A DNA stretch of 64,000 nucleotides, from the NCBI RefSeq assembly GCF_030323145.1, contig NZ_CP100470.1, positions 1,860,001 through 1,924,000 on the forward strand, written 5' to 3'. The position numbers were made by a program, and so were the translations under genes. This stretch comes from Mesorhizobium sp. C432A (lineage in GTDB: Bacteria; Pseudomonadota; Alphaproteobacteria; Rhizobiales; Rhizobiaceae). The notes under the pieces were generated by a model. The model was not told the origin of the DNA, searched no databases, and saw only the letters and a program-made list of their open reading frames with translations. Shown here piece by piece: positions 28,905 to 37,876 of the stretch (position 1 is its first letter; every line of letters starts with the position of its first letter).

Positions 28905-29840
28905 ATGACAGCACCGATGTTTGAAAAGATCGCGCTGGTCGGCATCGGCCTGATCGGCTCGTCGCTGGCCCGCATCACCCGCCGCGAGGGCCTGGCCCGC
29001 CATGTCGCCATCGCGACGCGCAGCCCGACCACGCTGGCACGGGCGAAGGAGCTCGGTCTTGGCGAGAGCTACACCACCGACGCCAGGGAAGCGGTCCGCG
29101 ACGCCGAACTGATCATCGTCTCGGTGCCGGTGGGATCGTCGGGCGAGGTGGCGCAAGAGATCGCAGCGGCGCTGAAAAAAGGCGCCATCCTCACCGATGT
29201 CGGTTCGACCAAGGCCTCCGTCATTGCGCAAATGCAGCCCTATGTGCCGGAAGGCGTGCATTTTATTCCGGGGCACCCGCTGGCAGGTACGGAGAAATCG
29301 GGCCCGGATGCGGGTTTCGCCGAGCTGTTCGAAAACCGCTGGTGCATCTTCACGCCGCTGCCGGGAACCGATCCGGCCGCGCTGGAAAAGCTGTCGGAAT
29401 TCTGGCGGCGCTGCGGCTCCAACATCGACACGATGGACCCGCAGCATCATGACATGACGCTGGCCATCGTTTCGCATCTTCCGCACATCATTGCCTACAA
29501 CATCGTCGGCACGGCCGACGATCTGGAATCGGTGACCAAGTCGGAAGTGATCAAATATTCGGCTTCCGGTTTCCGCGACTTCACCCGTCTGGCCGCCTCC
29601 GACCCGACCATGTGGCGCGACGTATGCCTGCACAACAAGGATGCCATCCTGGAAATGCTGGCGCGCTTTTCGGAGGACCTCGCCTCGCTGCAGCGGGCGA
29701 TCCGCTGGGGCGACGGCGACAAGCTGTTCGACCTGTTCACCCGCACCCGGGCCGTTCGCCGTTCGATCATCGAGGCCGGCCAGGATATCGACGTGCCGGA
29801 TTTCGGCCGGCAGGCGGTCGAGCACCCGGTGAAAAGTTAA
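28905..29840 (+). CDS. tyrC: Prephenate/arogenate (cyclohexadienyl) dehydrogenase
   Basis: A 311-residue NAD(P)-dependent dehydrogenase that oxidises prephenate and/or arogenate towards tyrosine. The Rossmann motif is [14 protein letters not shown] near residue 10; further hallmarks are [25 protein letters not shown] and the [14 protein letters not shown] segment carrying the catalytic His. It lies 4 bases after hisC, whose enzyme supplies the transamination for the same end products. Substrate preference between prephenate and arogenate cannot be decided from sequence here. Confidence 0.93.
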   Translation: MTAPMFEKIALVGIGLIGSSLARITRREGLARHVAIATRSPTTLARAKELGLGESYTTDAREAVRDAELIIVSVPVGSSGEVAQEIAAALKKGAILTDVGSTKASVIAQMQPYVPEGVHFIPGHPLAGTEKSGPDAGFAELFENRWCIFTPLPGTDPAALEKLSEFWRRCGSNIDTMDPQHHDMTLAIVSHLPHIIAYNIVGTADDLESVTKSEVIKYSASGFRDFTRLAASDPTMWRDVCLHNKDAILEMLARFSEDLASLQRAIRWGDGDKLFDLFTRTRAVRRSIIEAGQDIDVPDFGRQAVEHPVKS

Positions 29841-29847
29841 ATCTGTT

Positions 29848-30771
29848 TCAGACGGGCCAGGTCGCCGCGACCATGGCCATTGCCTCGTCCCTGTTTGGCG
29901 CCCCCAGCCGGCCGCCGAAGCGCTGGCATTTGAGCGCGGCCGCCGCGCTGGCAAAGCGCAACGCCTGCTCGATCGGCATGGTTTCCGCCAACCCGACAGC
30001 AAAGGCGCCGTGGAAGACGTCGCCGGCGGCAAGCGTGTCAACCGCCTTGATCTTCGGCGCCGCGATGTGGCGCACGCATCCGGCGGACCGGTCATGCCAC
30101 CAGCTTCCCGCGGCGCCGCCGGTCACCGCCACGAAGGCATCGGTGCGGCTGGCGAGGTCGGCACAGGCGGTTCCGGGGTCCAGCGCATGGCCGCAGACGA
30201 TGCGTGCCGCCGTCTCCGAAGCGACGATGTGCGATGCCAGCGGCAGCAGGCGCTCCAGCACCTCAACCGGCGCCGTGTCGGCGTCGAGGATGGCGGGACG
30301 GCCGGCGCTGCGCGCGGCGGTCAAGGCAAGAGCGGCGGCGCCCGGCCAGCGCACATCGACCAGCACGGCATCGAAGCCGGAAAGATCGGCGACAGGCACC
30401 GCCTCGGGGCCGGCCTGCGCCTTTGGGTCGTAGAAGGGCACGATGATGCGCTCGCCATGAGCGTCGACCAGGATCGCGGCCAGCGCCGAGCGGGCGCCTT
30501 CGACGCGGCGGACAAAGCCGCAATCGACGCCCTCGGCCTCGATGCCGGCCAGCAATTGGTCGCCGACGGCATCGTCACCTGCCCTTGCCCACAGGAACAC
30601 CTCGGCGCCGAGACGGCGGGCGGCGCAGGCAGCACTTGTCGCCATGCCCGAGGCGATCTGGATGCCGTCCGAGGCGATGAACTTGCCCTGATGCGTGGGC
30701 AGGGTTTCGACGCGCAGGATGGTATCCAGCGTCAGCGCGCCAACGCTCAGCAGTTTCACCGGTCGGTTCAT
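29848..30771 (-). CDS. PfkB-family carbohydrate kinase
   Basis: A 307-residue ribokinase-type kinase starting at ATG 30771. The N-terminal GALTLDTILRVETLP and GGMATSAACAARRLGAEV-like segment (IASGMATSAACAARR), and the C-terminal PfkB signature DTLAAGDVFHGAFAVGLA with the catalytic Asp in AAGD, are intact. The protein resembles sugar kinases of the sulfofructose/ribokinase branch, but the substrate is not determinable. It converges on tyrC with 7 bases between stops. The dispersed repeat at 30831-30899 lies just upstream of its start. Confidence 0.85.
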   Translation of the reverse strand: MNRPVKLLSVGALTLDTILRVETLPTHQGKFIASDGIQIASGMATSAACAARRLGAEVFLWARAGDDAVGDQLLAGIEAEGVDCGFVRRVEGARSALAAILVDAHGERIIVPFYDPKAQAGPEAVPVADLSGFDAVLVDVRWPGAAALALTAARSAGRPAILDADTAPVEVLERLLPLASHIVASETAARIVCGHALDPGTACADLASRTDAFVAVTGGAAGSWWHDRSAGCVRHIAAPKIKAVDTLAAGDVFHGAFAVGLAETMPIEQALRFASAAAALKCQRFGGRLGAPNRDEAMAMVAATWPV

Positions 30772-30830
30772 GCGTCGGCTTGCTCGAGCACGATCTCTCC
30801 CCAAAAGCCGTTCCCGCTCTTTGCGATCAT

Positions 30831-30899
30831 GCTCTATCTCTTTGTTTTAACGCAATTCCGGACGGAAAACCGCTCACACTTTTCCTGGAATTGCTCTAA
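30831..30899. repeat. Dispersed repeat copy 1 (TAGAGC-ended palindromic element)
   Basis: Core on the plus strand is ACGCAATTCCGGACGGAAAA followed by CCGCTCACACTTTTCCTGG and AATTGCTCTA. CAATTCC and GGAATTG form a stem of 7 bases. The right-hand end, GCTCTA, contains in reverse the TAG stop of the DUF2125 gene. Similar copies occur at 34401-34464 and 51565-51661. Confidence 0.85.
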
Positions 30900-31894
30900 T
30901 CGAGCGGCTTGATCTTGCCCAGCGGAATGAAGCCGAGCGAGGCCTTGCCCTTCACCACCTTGAGCGGCATCGACGGTTCGTTGCCGAGCAGCGCCAGACC
31001 GGCAAAGCCTTGCTCGATCTGGCTCTTCTGCTCGGGGATTGCGGTGGCGAGGATTGCCGCCACGGCTTTGGGATCCTGCAGCTTGATCGTCAGGTCGGCA
31101 TTGACCTGGCCGTTGGCGTCGACCGACACCGGGCCGGAGACGGTGATGCGCGCGGTTCCCGACGACAGATCGAGCTTGTGGATGTCGACCGCCTGGCCGC
31201 GCAGGCTCCTGGCCTGCGTCTTCATCAGCGCGACGCCGTTCTTCAGCGTCGCGTCGCCGCTGCCGTCGAGCGGCGGCAGCACGCGCCCGCCGATCGCGTC
31301 GGCGTCGATCTCAAGATCGGTGAAGCTTCCGGTATAGCCAAGGTCCTGGCCGTCGGGTCGCAACTCGCCCGCCGCGGTTCCGGCGCTGAACAGTGAAACC
31401 GGGTCGGTGTCGTCGGCCGGATCGGTCTGGCCGGACAAGCTCTCGGCCTGCAGCGAAATGCTGCGTGGCAAGGGCCAGGAGAGCTTGGCATTGGCCTGCA
31501 GATTGTCCCAATCGATCCATAGCGGCGCCATCCCGGGCACCGAGGTCCGCAGTGGCCCACGCAACTCGGCGGCAGGCGACAAAGGCCGGATGAGTTCTGC
31601 AACGAAGTTGAAGCTGCCTGCCGAGGCGGCAACGTTTCTGGCGTCGTCCTCGTAAGCCAGATTGTCACAGGAGATGGCAAAACGCAGGGGGTAGCCGCTG
31701 ACGGTGAGGTTGGCGCAGCCGGCCTCGATGCCTTTGTCCTTGAGCGAGGCCACCGCCTTGTCGGCTTCGCTGCTGACGCGACCGGCGACATAGAACCAGA
31801 CCGCGCTGTAGGCGCCGAACAGCATAACGACCAAGGCAGCGAGCCACATCAGCCGGTGGCGAAACTTCGACGGACGCTCGTCACTTGACGTCAT
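30896..31894 (-). CDS. DUF2125 domain-containing protein
   Basis: A 332-residue protein with an N-terminal transmembrane anchor (about 14-36, MWLAALVVMLFGAYSAVWFYVA) and a long periplasmic part with AsmA-like features: ANLTVSGYPLRFAISCDNL, FNFVAELIRPLSP and IPLGKIKPL at the end. DUF2125 proteins are common in rhizobia, with unknown role, possibly in the envelope. Start ATG 31894. The TAG stop overlaps the TAGAGC end of the dispersed repeat, so the repeat may have set the present end of the gene. Confidence 0.83.
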   Translation of the reverse strand: MTSSDERPSKFRHRLMWLAALVVMLFGAYSAVWFYVAGRVSSEADKAVASLKDKGIEAGCANLTVSGYPLRFAISCDNLAYEDDARNVAASAGSFNFVAELIRPLSPAAELRGPLRTSVPGMAPLWIDWDNLQANAKLSWPLPRSISLQAESLSGQTDPADDTDPVSLFSAGTAAGELRPDGQDLGYTGSFTDLEIDADAIGGRVLPPLDGSGDATLKNGVALMKTQARSLRGQAVDIHKLDLSSGTARITVSGPVSVDANGQVNADLTIKLQDPKAVAAILATAIPEQKSQIEQGFAGLALLGNEPSMPLKVVKGKASLGFIPLGKIKPLD

Positions 31895-32016
31895 GCTGCG
31901 GCTTTCATTAACGCGGGCGTGTTGCGGGTGGACTGTGGTTACGCAACAAGCAAAAAGACAGAAGAGCACCGATTCCGATGCGGCGGCGTCACCTTCGTGC
32001 AATCAGGCTTGGCGAT

Positions 32017-32550
32017 ATGGGCGATTTTTGGGTTTTTGGCTATGGCTCGCTGATCTGGCGGCCGGGATTTGCGCATGTGGAGACCCGCCGCGCGCGGCTT
32101 TACGGCTACCGCCGGTCGCTCTGCGTCTATTCCTTCGTGCATCGCGGCACGCGTCAGCGGCCGGGCCTGGTGCTCGGCCTCGACCGTGGCGGCTCCTGCA
32201 TCGGGCTGGCGTTTCGCGTGCCCGGCGAGTTGCGCGATGAGGTGCTGACCTATCTGCGCGAGCGCGAACTGGTGACCAGCGTCTATCTCGAGCGTGTGCT
32301 CGATATCAGCCTCGACGGGAATGGTGCGGCCGCGGCAGAGAGAGTGAAAGCGGTCGCCTATATCGTCGACCGCCAGCATGAGCAGTATGCCGGCGGGCTC
32401 GACCCTGCGCATGCGGCAGGTGTTATCCGTGGCGCCGTCGGCCAGTCCGGAAACAACGAGGACTATGTGCTCAACACGCTGCAGCATCTCGCGGCGCTGG
32501 GTATCAGCGACCACTGGCTGGAAGAGGTGGCGAAGCGGATCGCCTCGTGA
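32017..32550 (+). CDS. Gamma-glutamylcyclotransferase, ChaC-like
   Basis: A 177-residue protein of the ChaC branch, which degrades glutathione to 5-oxoproline and Cys-Gly. The substrate loop FGYGSLIWRPGF opens the protein, followed by RRSLCVYSFVHRGTRQRPGL and GSCIGLAFRVP. The catalytic Glu is probably in LRERELVTSVYLE. ATG 32017 is chosen because family similarity begins immediately; the open frame extends 13 codons upstream. It is divergent from the DUF2125 gene. Confidence 0.9.
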   Translation: MGDFWVFGYGSLIWRPGFAHVETRRARLYGYRRSLCVYSFVHRGTRQRPGLVLGLDRGGSCIGLAFRVPGELRDEVLTYLRERELVTSVYLERVLDISLDGNGAAAAERVKAVAYIVDRQHEQYAGGLDPAHAAGVIRGAVGQSGNNEDYVLNTLQHLAALGISDHWLEEVAKRIAS

Positions 32551-32714
32551 GCCAGTAGGCCACGGCGAGCCTGCAGGCGAAGCGCTCGCGCCTTTGTGAA
32601 GCGCTGGCCCGCTGGAAAAATTGGCTGAGGCCTTTGACCTCGGCGCGGCGAGACCTAGCTTAGCTGCGGCCCGGAGCATTCGGGTCGCCCGCCGCCAGCC
32701 CACGGAGCCCCGTT

Positions 32715-33661
32715 TTGCAAAAACGCCGTCTCGGTCAAACCGACCTTTCCATCGCGCCGCTGGTTCTGGGCGGTAATGTCTTCGGCTGGACCGCGGACGA
32801 GAAGACCTCCTTCGACCTGCTCGACCGGTTCGGCGACGCCGGCCTCAACGCTATCGATACGGCCGATGCCTATTCGCGCTGGGTGCCCGGCCACGCGGGC
32901 GGCGAGTCCGAGACCATTGTCGGCAAATGGATGAAAAGCCGCGGCAACCGTGACAAGATCATCGTCATCACCAAAGTCGGCTCGGATATGGGACAAGGCA
33001 AGAAGGATCTGTCCGCTGCCCATATCGAAAGGGCGGTCGAGGCGTCGCTTGAGCGGCTGCAGACCGATGTGATCGACCTCTATTTGTCGCACTGGCCGGA
33101 CCCGACCACGCCTTACGAAGAGACGCTCGGCGCCTACCAGAAGCTGCTCGCTGCCGGCAAGGTCCGCCATATCGGCGCCTCGAATCTTGACGCCGGCCAG
33201 CTGCGCGCCGCGCTCGATGTTGCCAGCCTGCGCGAGCTGCCGCGCTACAGCGTGCTGCAACGGAATACAATCTCTACGACCGCTCATCCTTCGACGGGCC
33301 GCTGCGTGATCTGTGCGTGGCCGAGGATATCGGCGTCATCACCTATTTCAGCCTCGCCAAGGGGTTTTTGAGCGGCAAATACCGTAGCGAGGCCGATCTC
33401 GGCAAAAGTGAACGCGGCGGCGGCGTGAAGGCTTATCTCAATGCGCGCGGCATGCGCATTCTGGCCGCACTCGACACTGTGGCGGCGCGCCATTCGGCCA
33501 AGCAGGCGGAAGTAGCACTCTCTTGGGTGATGGCGCAGCCCGGCATCACCGCGCCGATCGCCAGCGCCACGACGCTGGACCAGGTCGACAGCCTGGTGCG
33601 CGCCGCATCGCTGAAGCTCAGCGCGGAGGATCTCGTGGCGCTGGACAAGGCCAGCGCCTAG
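32715..33661 (+). pseudogene. Aldo/keto reductase, interrupted by a frameshift
   Basis: An AKR of about 315 codons split in two frames. Frame one (from TTG 32715) gives LGQTDLSIAPLVLGGNVFGW, the catalytic Asp and Tyr of NAIDTADAYSRW and the Lys in IVITKVGSDMG, then runs to YSVLQ. From about 33260 the match continues in another frame as EYNLYDRSSFDGPLRDLC and YFSLAKGFLSGKY to the end at 33661. The sequence CAACGGAATAC where CAACCGGAATAC is expected indicates one lost C near 33261. The break falls in the C-terminal part of the barrel, so no active enzyme is likely unless this is a sequencing error. Confidence 0.85.
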
Positions 33662-33744
33662 CCGCGCAGGTTCGGCACGATCGTTCAAGACGACGGCTGT
33701 CCGCCTTGCCACACTGTTCTCCATTATTGTGGAGAAGAGGCAGC

Positions 33745-34371
33745 ATGGCCGCAGACATTCTTTCGCAGGCGCAGCCCTGGCAGCAATTGCTGGCGCTGGT
33801 GCTGGCGGCAACCGTCGTCATGGGCAGTCCTGGCCCGGCGACGATCAGCGTCACGGCGATAGGGGCCGCCTTCGGCCTGCGCAATTCGCTTCACTACACA
33901 TCGGGGATCATTTTAGGCACGGTCGCGGTGCTGCTGGTGGTGGCCACCGGCATCAAGGCTATCCTCACCTCGATGCCGGGCGTAGCGCCAGTGCTGGCGG
34001 TCGCTTCCGCCGCCTATATTCTCTACCTCGCTTACAGAATAGCGACAGCGCCGCCGCTGGCCGCGCGTGACAGCAGCGCGGTTCTGCCGACCTTCCTCGG
34101 CGGCTTCCTGCTCGCCGTTGCCAACCCGAAAGCCTATGTGGCGATTGCTGCGGTCCTTGCTGGCTCCGCGACCGCAGCCGGCGCCGATGCTCTCGGCATC
34201 CCGGCCAGGCTGGCGGTTCTCACCCTGATGATCGTAGCCATCCATGTGCTGTGGCTGCTGGCCGGCGCGGCCTTCGCCCGCACCCTGCGCCAGCCGCTGA
34301 CGTCGCGGATCATCAATCTGGCCTTCGCGGCGACGCTGGTGCTGACCACGGCGCTGGCGGCGTGGCCTTGA
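33745..34371 (+). CDS. LysE/RhtB family amino-acid exporter
   Basis: A 208-residue inner-membrane protein with about six hydrophobic segments. The family signature MGSPGPATISVTAIGAAFGLRNSL lies in the first helix region, and NPKAYVAIAAVLAG in a later one. ATG 33745 follows GGAGAAGAGG. LysE/RhtB proteins export amino acids or their analogues, such as lysine, threonine or homoserine lactones; the substrate here is unknown. It converges on plsC across repeat copy 2. Confidence 0.87.
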   Translation: MAADILSQAQPWQQLLALVLAATVVMGSPGPATISVTAIGAAFGLRNSLHYTSGIILGTVAVLLVVATGIKAILTSMPGVAPVLAVASAAYILYLAYRIATAPPLAARDSSAVLPTFLGGFLLAVANPKAYVAIAAVLAGSATAAGADALGIPARLAVLTLMIVAIHVLWLLAGAAFARTLRQPLTSRIINLAFAATLVLTTALAAWP

Positions 34372-34400
34372 GCCGGCCCGCAGAAGAGATCAAGCTTTGG

Positions 34401-34464
34401 TCTTTTTTGTTTTGGCGCGATTCAGGACGGAAAAAACCGCTCACACTTTTCCTGGAATTGTTTT
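34401..34464. repeat. Dispersed repeat copy 2
   Basis: Same element as at 30831-30899: TTTTTTGTTTTGGCGCGATT, CAGGACGG, then CCGCTCACACTTTTCCTGGAATTG. The last six codons and stop of plsC (minus strand, TIPGKV then TGA) are read from it, so this copy lies inside the plsC end. It differs from copy 1 by a few substitutions and 2 extra A. Its right boundary lacks the GCTCTA end seen in the other two. Confidence 0.8.
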
Positions 34465-35250
34465 GGCGGCCGCGGCGAGTTCGGCCAGCCGCTTGACCGC
34501 CGTCGGCGGCATTTGCGGCGGGTTAGGAGCCTGCGATGCCTCGATCAGCAGCTGGTCGCAGGCGACTTCCGTATCGCCGATCAGCCGGTCCATGAATTCG
34601 TCCTTGCCGAGCCCGGGCGGAATCGGCGGCAGGAAGCGGGCCTTGATGGTGCCGGGAAAGCGCAAGAATTTGCGGCGAGGCCAATAGAGGCCGGCGACAT
34701 GGGCGACCGGTACCACCGGGACGCCAAGCTGCGTATAGAGCTCGACAATGCCGTATTTGTAAGCCGGCTCGTCGCCTGGCGCTCGGCGCGTGCCTTCGGG
34801 GTAGATAATCAGCTGGCGCGGATTGCGCCCCATCTCCTGCTTTGTCGATGCAACGACCTGCTTCAACGCCTTGGAGCGGCTGCCGCGGTGAACCGGGATC
34901 ATCCGCATCTTCAGGATGTACCAGCCGAAGAAGGGGATCCAGGTCAGCTCGCGCTTCAGGATATAAAGCGGATCGTGGAGGAAGGGAAAGAAAGCGATCG
35001 CGTCCCAAAACGACTGGTGTTTCGGCGCCAGGATGAAAGAGCCCTCCGGCAGGTTCTCGACGCCGGTGATGTCGCTCCTGGTGCCGGCGATCTTGTCGTA
35101 GAGCCACAGGCTGGTGCGCGACCAGAATTTCGGCACGAACCAGGCGCGATGGCGTGGCGAGAGGAAGTAGTAAGGGGTCCAGAGGACCATCTGGACGATC
35201 AGATTGACATAGAAGACGAAGTTGAACGCCAGCGAGCGGATATAGAGCAT
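34441..35250 (-). CDS. plsC: 1-acyl-sn-glycerol-3-phosphate acyltransferase
   Basis: Acylates lysophosphatidic acid to phosphatidic acid in membrane lipid synthesis. The 269 residues (ATG 35250) show a hydrophobic N-terminal segment, the catalytic H-X4-D as KHQSFWD, the FFGWYILKMRMIPVHRG block and YPEGTRR, all in order. The final residues TIPGKV come from a copy of the dispersed repeat, so the native C-terminus was probably different. The enzyme core ends well before that, so activity should be unaffected. Confidence 0.92.
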   Translation of the reverse strand: MLYIRSLAFNFVFYVNLIVQMVLWTPYYFLSPRHRAWFVPKFWSRTSLWLYDKIAGTRSDITGVENLPEGSFILAPKHQSFWDAIAFFPFLHDPLYILKRELTWIPFFGWYILKMRMIPVHRGSRSKALKQVVASTKQEMGRNPRQLIIYPEGTRRAPGDEPAYKYGIVELYTQLGVPVVPVAHVAGLYWPRRKFLRFPGTIKARFLPPIPPGLGKDEFMDRLIGDTEVACDQLLIEASQAPNPPQMPPTAVKRLAELAAAAKTIPGKV

Positions 35251-35365
35251 GCGGGGAAGGGCCCGTTGAGGAGGTGTGCGTTGGTTACACCAAGCGCGGG
35301 CAAAAAGGAAACGCCGCAATGGCCTGACATAGGCCGGCTCGCCACTGACTCAAGCCAGTCTCAAC

Positions 35366-36271
35366 TCACCACGTCGCCTGCAATAGCCGCTGCTTCAGCC
35401 GCGGAGCGGCGAAATCGAGGAACGCCCTGAGTTTCACCGCCAGCAGGCCTTGGCCGGCATGGACGAGGCTCACCGGCCACGGCTGCGGCTCGAAGGGTCG
35501 CAAGACCGGGACGAGCACGCCGGAACGTACTGCGTCCGCGATCTGGTAGGAGAGCACCCGCGTCATCCCGGCGCCTGCAATCGCGGCATCGATTGCAGCT
35601 TCCGCCGTGTTGACGCGCAGCCGTGAGTGGATCGGCACGATCAGTTCGCCCTTGTCGCCGGCAAAGCTCCAGCTGGCGAGCGCTGCAGGCCCTTCGAAAC
35701 TGATGCATTCATGCGCGGCCAGATCGTCCGGCGTCCGCGGCATGCCATGCGCGGCGATATAGGCGGGGCTGGCGCACACGACGCGACGGATCGCGCCGAT
35801 GCGGATGGCAATGAGGCTCGAAGGCGCAAGCTCGCCGATGCGGATGGCAAGGTCGAGATGTTCCTCCGCCAGTTGGGTTATCCGGTCAGCCAGCGTCAGG
35901 CGAATGTTGACTTGAGGATAAGCCGCCAGGAATTCGGTGACGACAGGCAGCACGTGCAGGCGACCAAAGACGACCGGCGCGGTGATGAACAGGTCGCCGG
36001 TCGGCGTGCTGTATTCGCCGGCAGCGGTGCGTTCGGCTTCGCCGACCTCGCCGAGGATGCGGCGGCAGGCGGCGAGATAGGCCTGGCCGGCATCGGTCAG
36101 CGTGAGCTGCCGGGTCGAACGGTTCAGCAGGCGCGCCTGAAGGTGCTTTTCGAGGTCGGAAACCTTGCGGCTGACCGTTGCCAGTGGAATGCCGAAATGG
36201 CGGCCGGCAGCGGAAAGGCTGCCCGCTTCCACCGCGGCGACGAACAGCGACATGGCTTCGAGACGATCCAT
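35366..36271 (-). CDS. LysR family transcriptional regulator
   Basis: A 301-residue LysR regulator starting at ATG 36271. The N-terminal helix-turn-helix is clear: LSAAGRHFGIPLATVSRKVSDLEKHL, then RLLNRSTRQLTLTDAG. The remaining part is the periplasmic-binding-like effector domain. It is divergent from the FMN-binding protein gene (36386), with 114 bases between; by the usual LysR rule it probably controls that gene from the shared region. I do not see an obvious T-N11-A site that stands out. The ligand is unknown. Confidence 0.9.
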   Translation of the reverse strand: MDRLEAMSLFVAAVEAGSLSAAGRHFGIPLATVSRKVSDLEKHLQARLLNRSTRQLTLTDAGQAYLAACRRILGEVGEAERTAAGEYSTPTGDLFITAPVVFGRLHVLPVVTEFLAAYPQVNIRLTLADRITQLAEEHLDLAIRIGELAPSSLIAIRIGAIRRVVCASPAYIAAHGMPRTPDDLAAHECISFEGPAALASWSFAGDKGELIVPIHSRLRVNTAEAAIDAAIAGAGMTRVLSYQIADAVRSGVLVPVLRPFEPQPWPVSLVHAGQGLLAVKLRAFLDFAAPRLKQRLLQATW

Positions 36272-36385
36272 AGTTTCTTCCGGCAATTGGAAGGATAGCT
36301 TGCAACTATGCCATCTACATCCAAAACATGGAAGGACCTACCTCTTCGCTTACAATGGCCGTGTTTCGGCCCCGCGGAGGCTTCC

Positions 36386-37018
36386 ATGAATGCTCATACT
36401 TTCACCAGCGATGTCGCCTTCACGCCGACCGTCAAGGCGATCCAGACCCGCAAAGGTTCGCGCAAGGGCTATGCCAGCGCCGAGGAGCGCGGCGGATGGC
36501 GCGCCCATATGACGCCCGACCTCGCCGACTTCATCGCGGCGCAGACCAGCGTCTTCCTGTCGACGGCAAATGGCGAGGGTCAGCCCTATATCCAGCATCG
36601 CGGCGGGCCAGCCGGCTTCCTCAAGGTGCTGGACGAGAAGACCATCGGCTTTGCCGATTTCTCCGGGAACAGGCAGTTCATCACGCAGGGGAATCTCGCC
36701 GACAACAACCAGGCATTCCTGTTCCTGATCGACTATGCGCATCGCCAGCGCGTCAAGATCTGGGGCACGGCGCGCGTCGTCGAGGACGATGCCGAGCTTC
36801 TGGCAAGGCTGATGCCGCAGGACTACAAGGCGCGCCCCGAGCAGGTCATCCTGTTCACCGTCTCGGCCTGGGATGCCAATTGCCCGCAACACATTCCGCA
36901 GCGATTCGAGGCCGCCGATGTCGCGGCCGCACTCGCCGAACGCGACAAGCGGATTGAAAGCCTCGAACAGGAGATTGCGCGGCTGCGTGGCCCGGAAGAC
37001 GGCACGGTCAAGGGGTAA
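36386..37018 (+). CDS. Pyridoxamine 5'-phosphate oxidase-family FMN-binding protein
   Basis: A 210-residue split-barrel flavoprotein-like protein starting at ATG 36386. Typical parts are FLSTANGEGQPYIQHRGGPAGFL, IGFADFSGNRQFITQGNLADN and FLIDYAHRQRVKIWGTARVV, and a coiled C-terminal tail (LAERDKRIESLEQEIARL). The sequence belongs to the broad PNPOx-like family used in general FMN reductases, not to PdxH. It lies divergent to a LysR regulator that may respond to its substrate. The reaction is unknown. Confidence 0.85.
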   Translation: MNAHTFTSDVAFTPTVKAIQTRKGSRKGYASAEERGGWRAHMTPDLADFIAAQTSVFLSTANGEGQPYIQHRGGPAGFLKVLDEKTIGFADFSGNRQFITQGNLADNNQAFLFLIDYAHRQRVKIWGTARVVEDDAELLARLMPQDYKARPEQVILFTVSAWDANCPQHIPQRFEAADVAAALAERDKRIESLEQEIARLRGPEDGTVKG

Positions 37019-37023
37019 TCGAC

Positions 37024-37743
37024 TCAGTCCTTGGCGGTCGAAACCTCGGCCAGTGCGACGCTGTCGGCGGTCTGGCGGACCGGGACGACGCCGCGCGCCA
37101 GCGCCAGCAGGTATTTGCTGTATTCGGTCAGAAGCACGCGTAGCGCTTCCGGCTTGGTCAGCCAGTCGCCATTGTCCAGATTGGTGTTGACCACCGGATA
37201 GGGTTCAAGCCTGGCGCCATGCAGCAGGCGGCCCATCTCGAGCAGGCTGCGCGGCATGTGGTAATTGTTGGTGACGAGGATGACGCTGCCATAGGCGTGG
37301 CTCTCCACCCATTTAGCGCTTTCCTCGGCATTGCCGATCGTGTCGAGCGCGGCGCGGTCGATGTCGACACAGCAGGAAAACAGCGCCTTGTCGCCGCCGG
37401 TAGCAGCCTGCAATTGGCGGCGGCTGGCAGAGGGATGCACGCCTGAGATCAGCAGCCGCTCGCCCTTGCCGGAGGCAAGCAGATCGAGTGCTGCGTCGAG
37501 GCGGGCCTGACCGCCGGTCAAGACGATGATCGCATCGGCCTTGGCCGGGTTGGTCGGGGTCGTCATGCGGCTGACCTTGCTGGCGAACCAGCCGAAGCCA
37601 CCGGCAAACAGGGCCACCAGCAGCAGTAGACAGAGGGAGGCGAGACGCAGGGCGGTGCGCAAACGGCCCAGCCCGGTGCGCACACGCGAACGCACCACTG
37701 GCATCTGTCCAGCCGTTCCGGTCGACTCCCGCGCGTTCATCAT
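37024..37743 (-). CDS. YdcF family protein (DUF218), membrane-anchored
   Basis: A 239-residue protein with one N-terminal hydrophobic segment (about 33-53, ASLCLLLLVALFAGGFGWF) and a DUF218 domain: AIIVLTGGQARLDAALDLL, RLLISGVHPSASRRQL and VILVTNNYHMPRSLLEM. Related proteins include SanA and ElyC, involved in the envelope, but the activity is unknown. Its start lies 134 bases after the ftsX stop, on the same strand; a TTAACCAT box (plus 37747-37754) sits just before the ATG. The ATG at 37740 is an alternative. Confidence 0.87.
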   Translation of the reverse strand: MMNARESTGTAGQMPVVRSRVRTGLGRLRTALRLASLCLLLLVALFAGGFGWFASKVSRMTTPTNPAKADAIIVLTGGQARLDAALDLLASGKGERLLISGVHPSASRRQLQAATGGDKALFSCCVDIDRAALDTIGNAEESAKWVESHAYGSVILVTNNYHMPRSLLEMGRLLHGARLEPYPVVNTNLDNGDWLTKPEALRVLLTEYSKYLLALARGVVPVRQTADSVALAEVSTAKD

Positions 37744-37876
37744 CCTATGGTTAATCCTGAAATGCCTTTTTGGTAAGGAAAAAAGCGCACATTGCGTTAC
37801 GTCGGTTTTCGATCCGTGATCGTCCCTTCCATTCCTGTCCTTGCCCCCGAACTGTTTTCGCTTCTGCCCTCACGGG

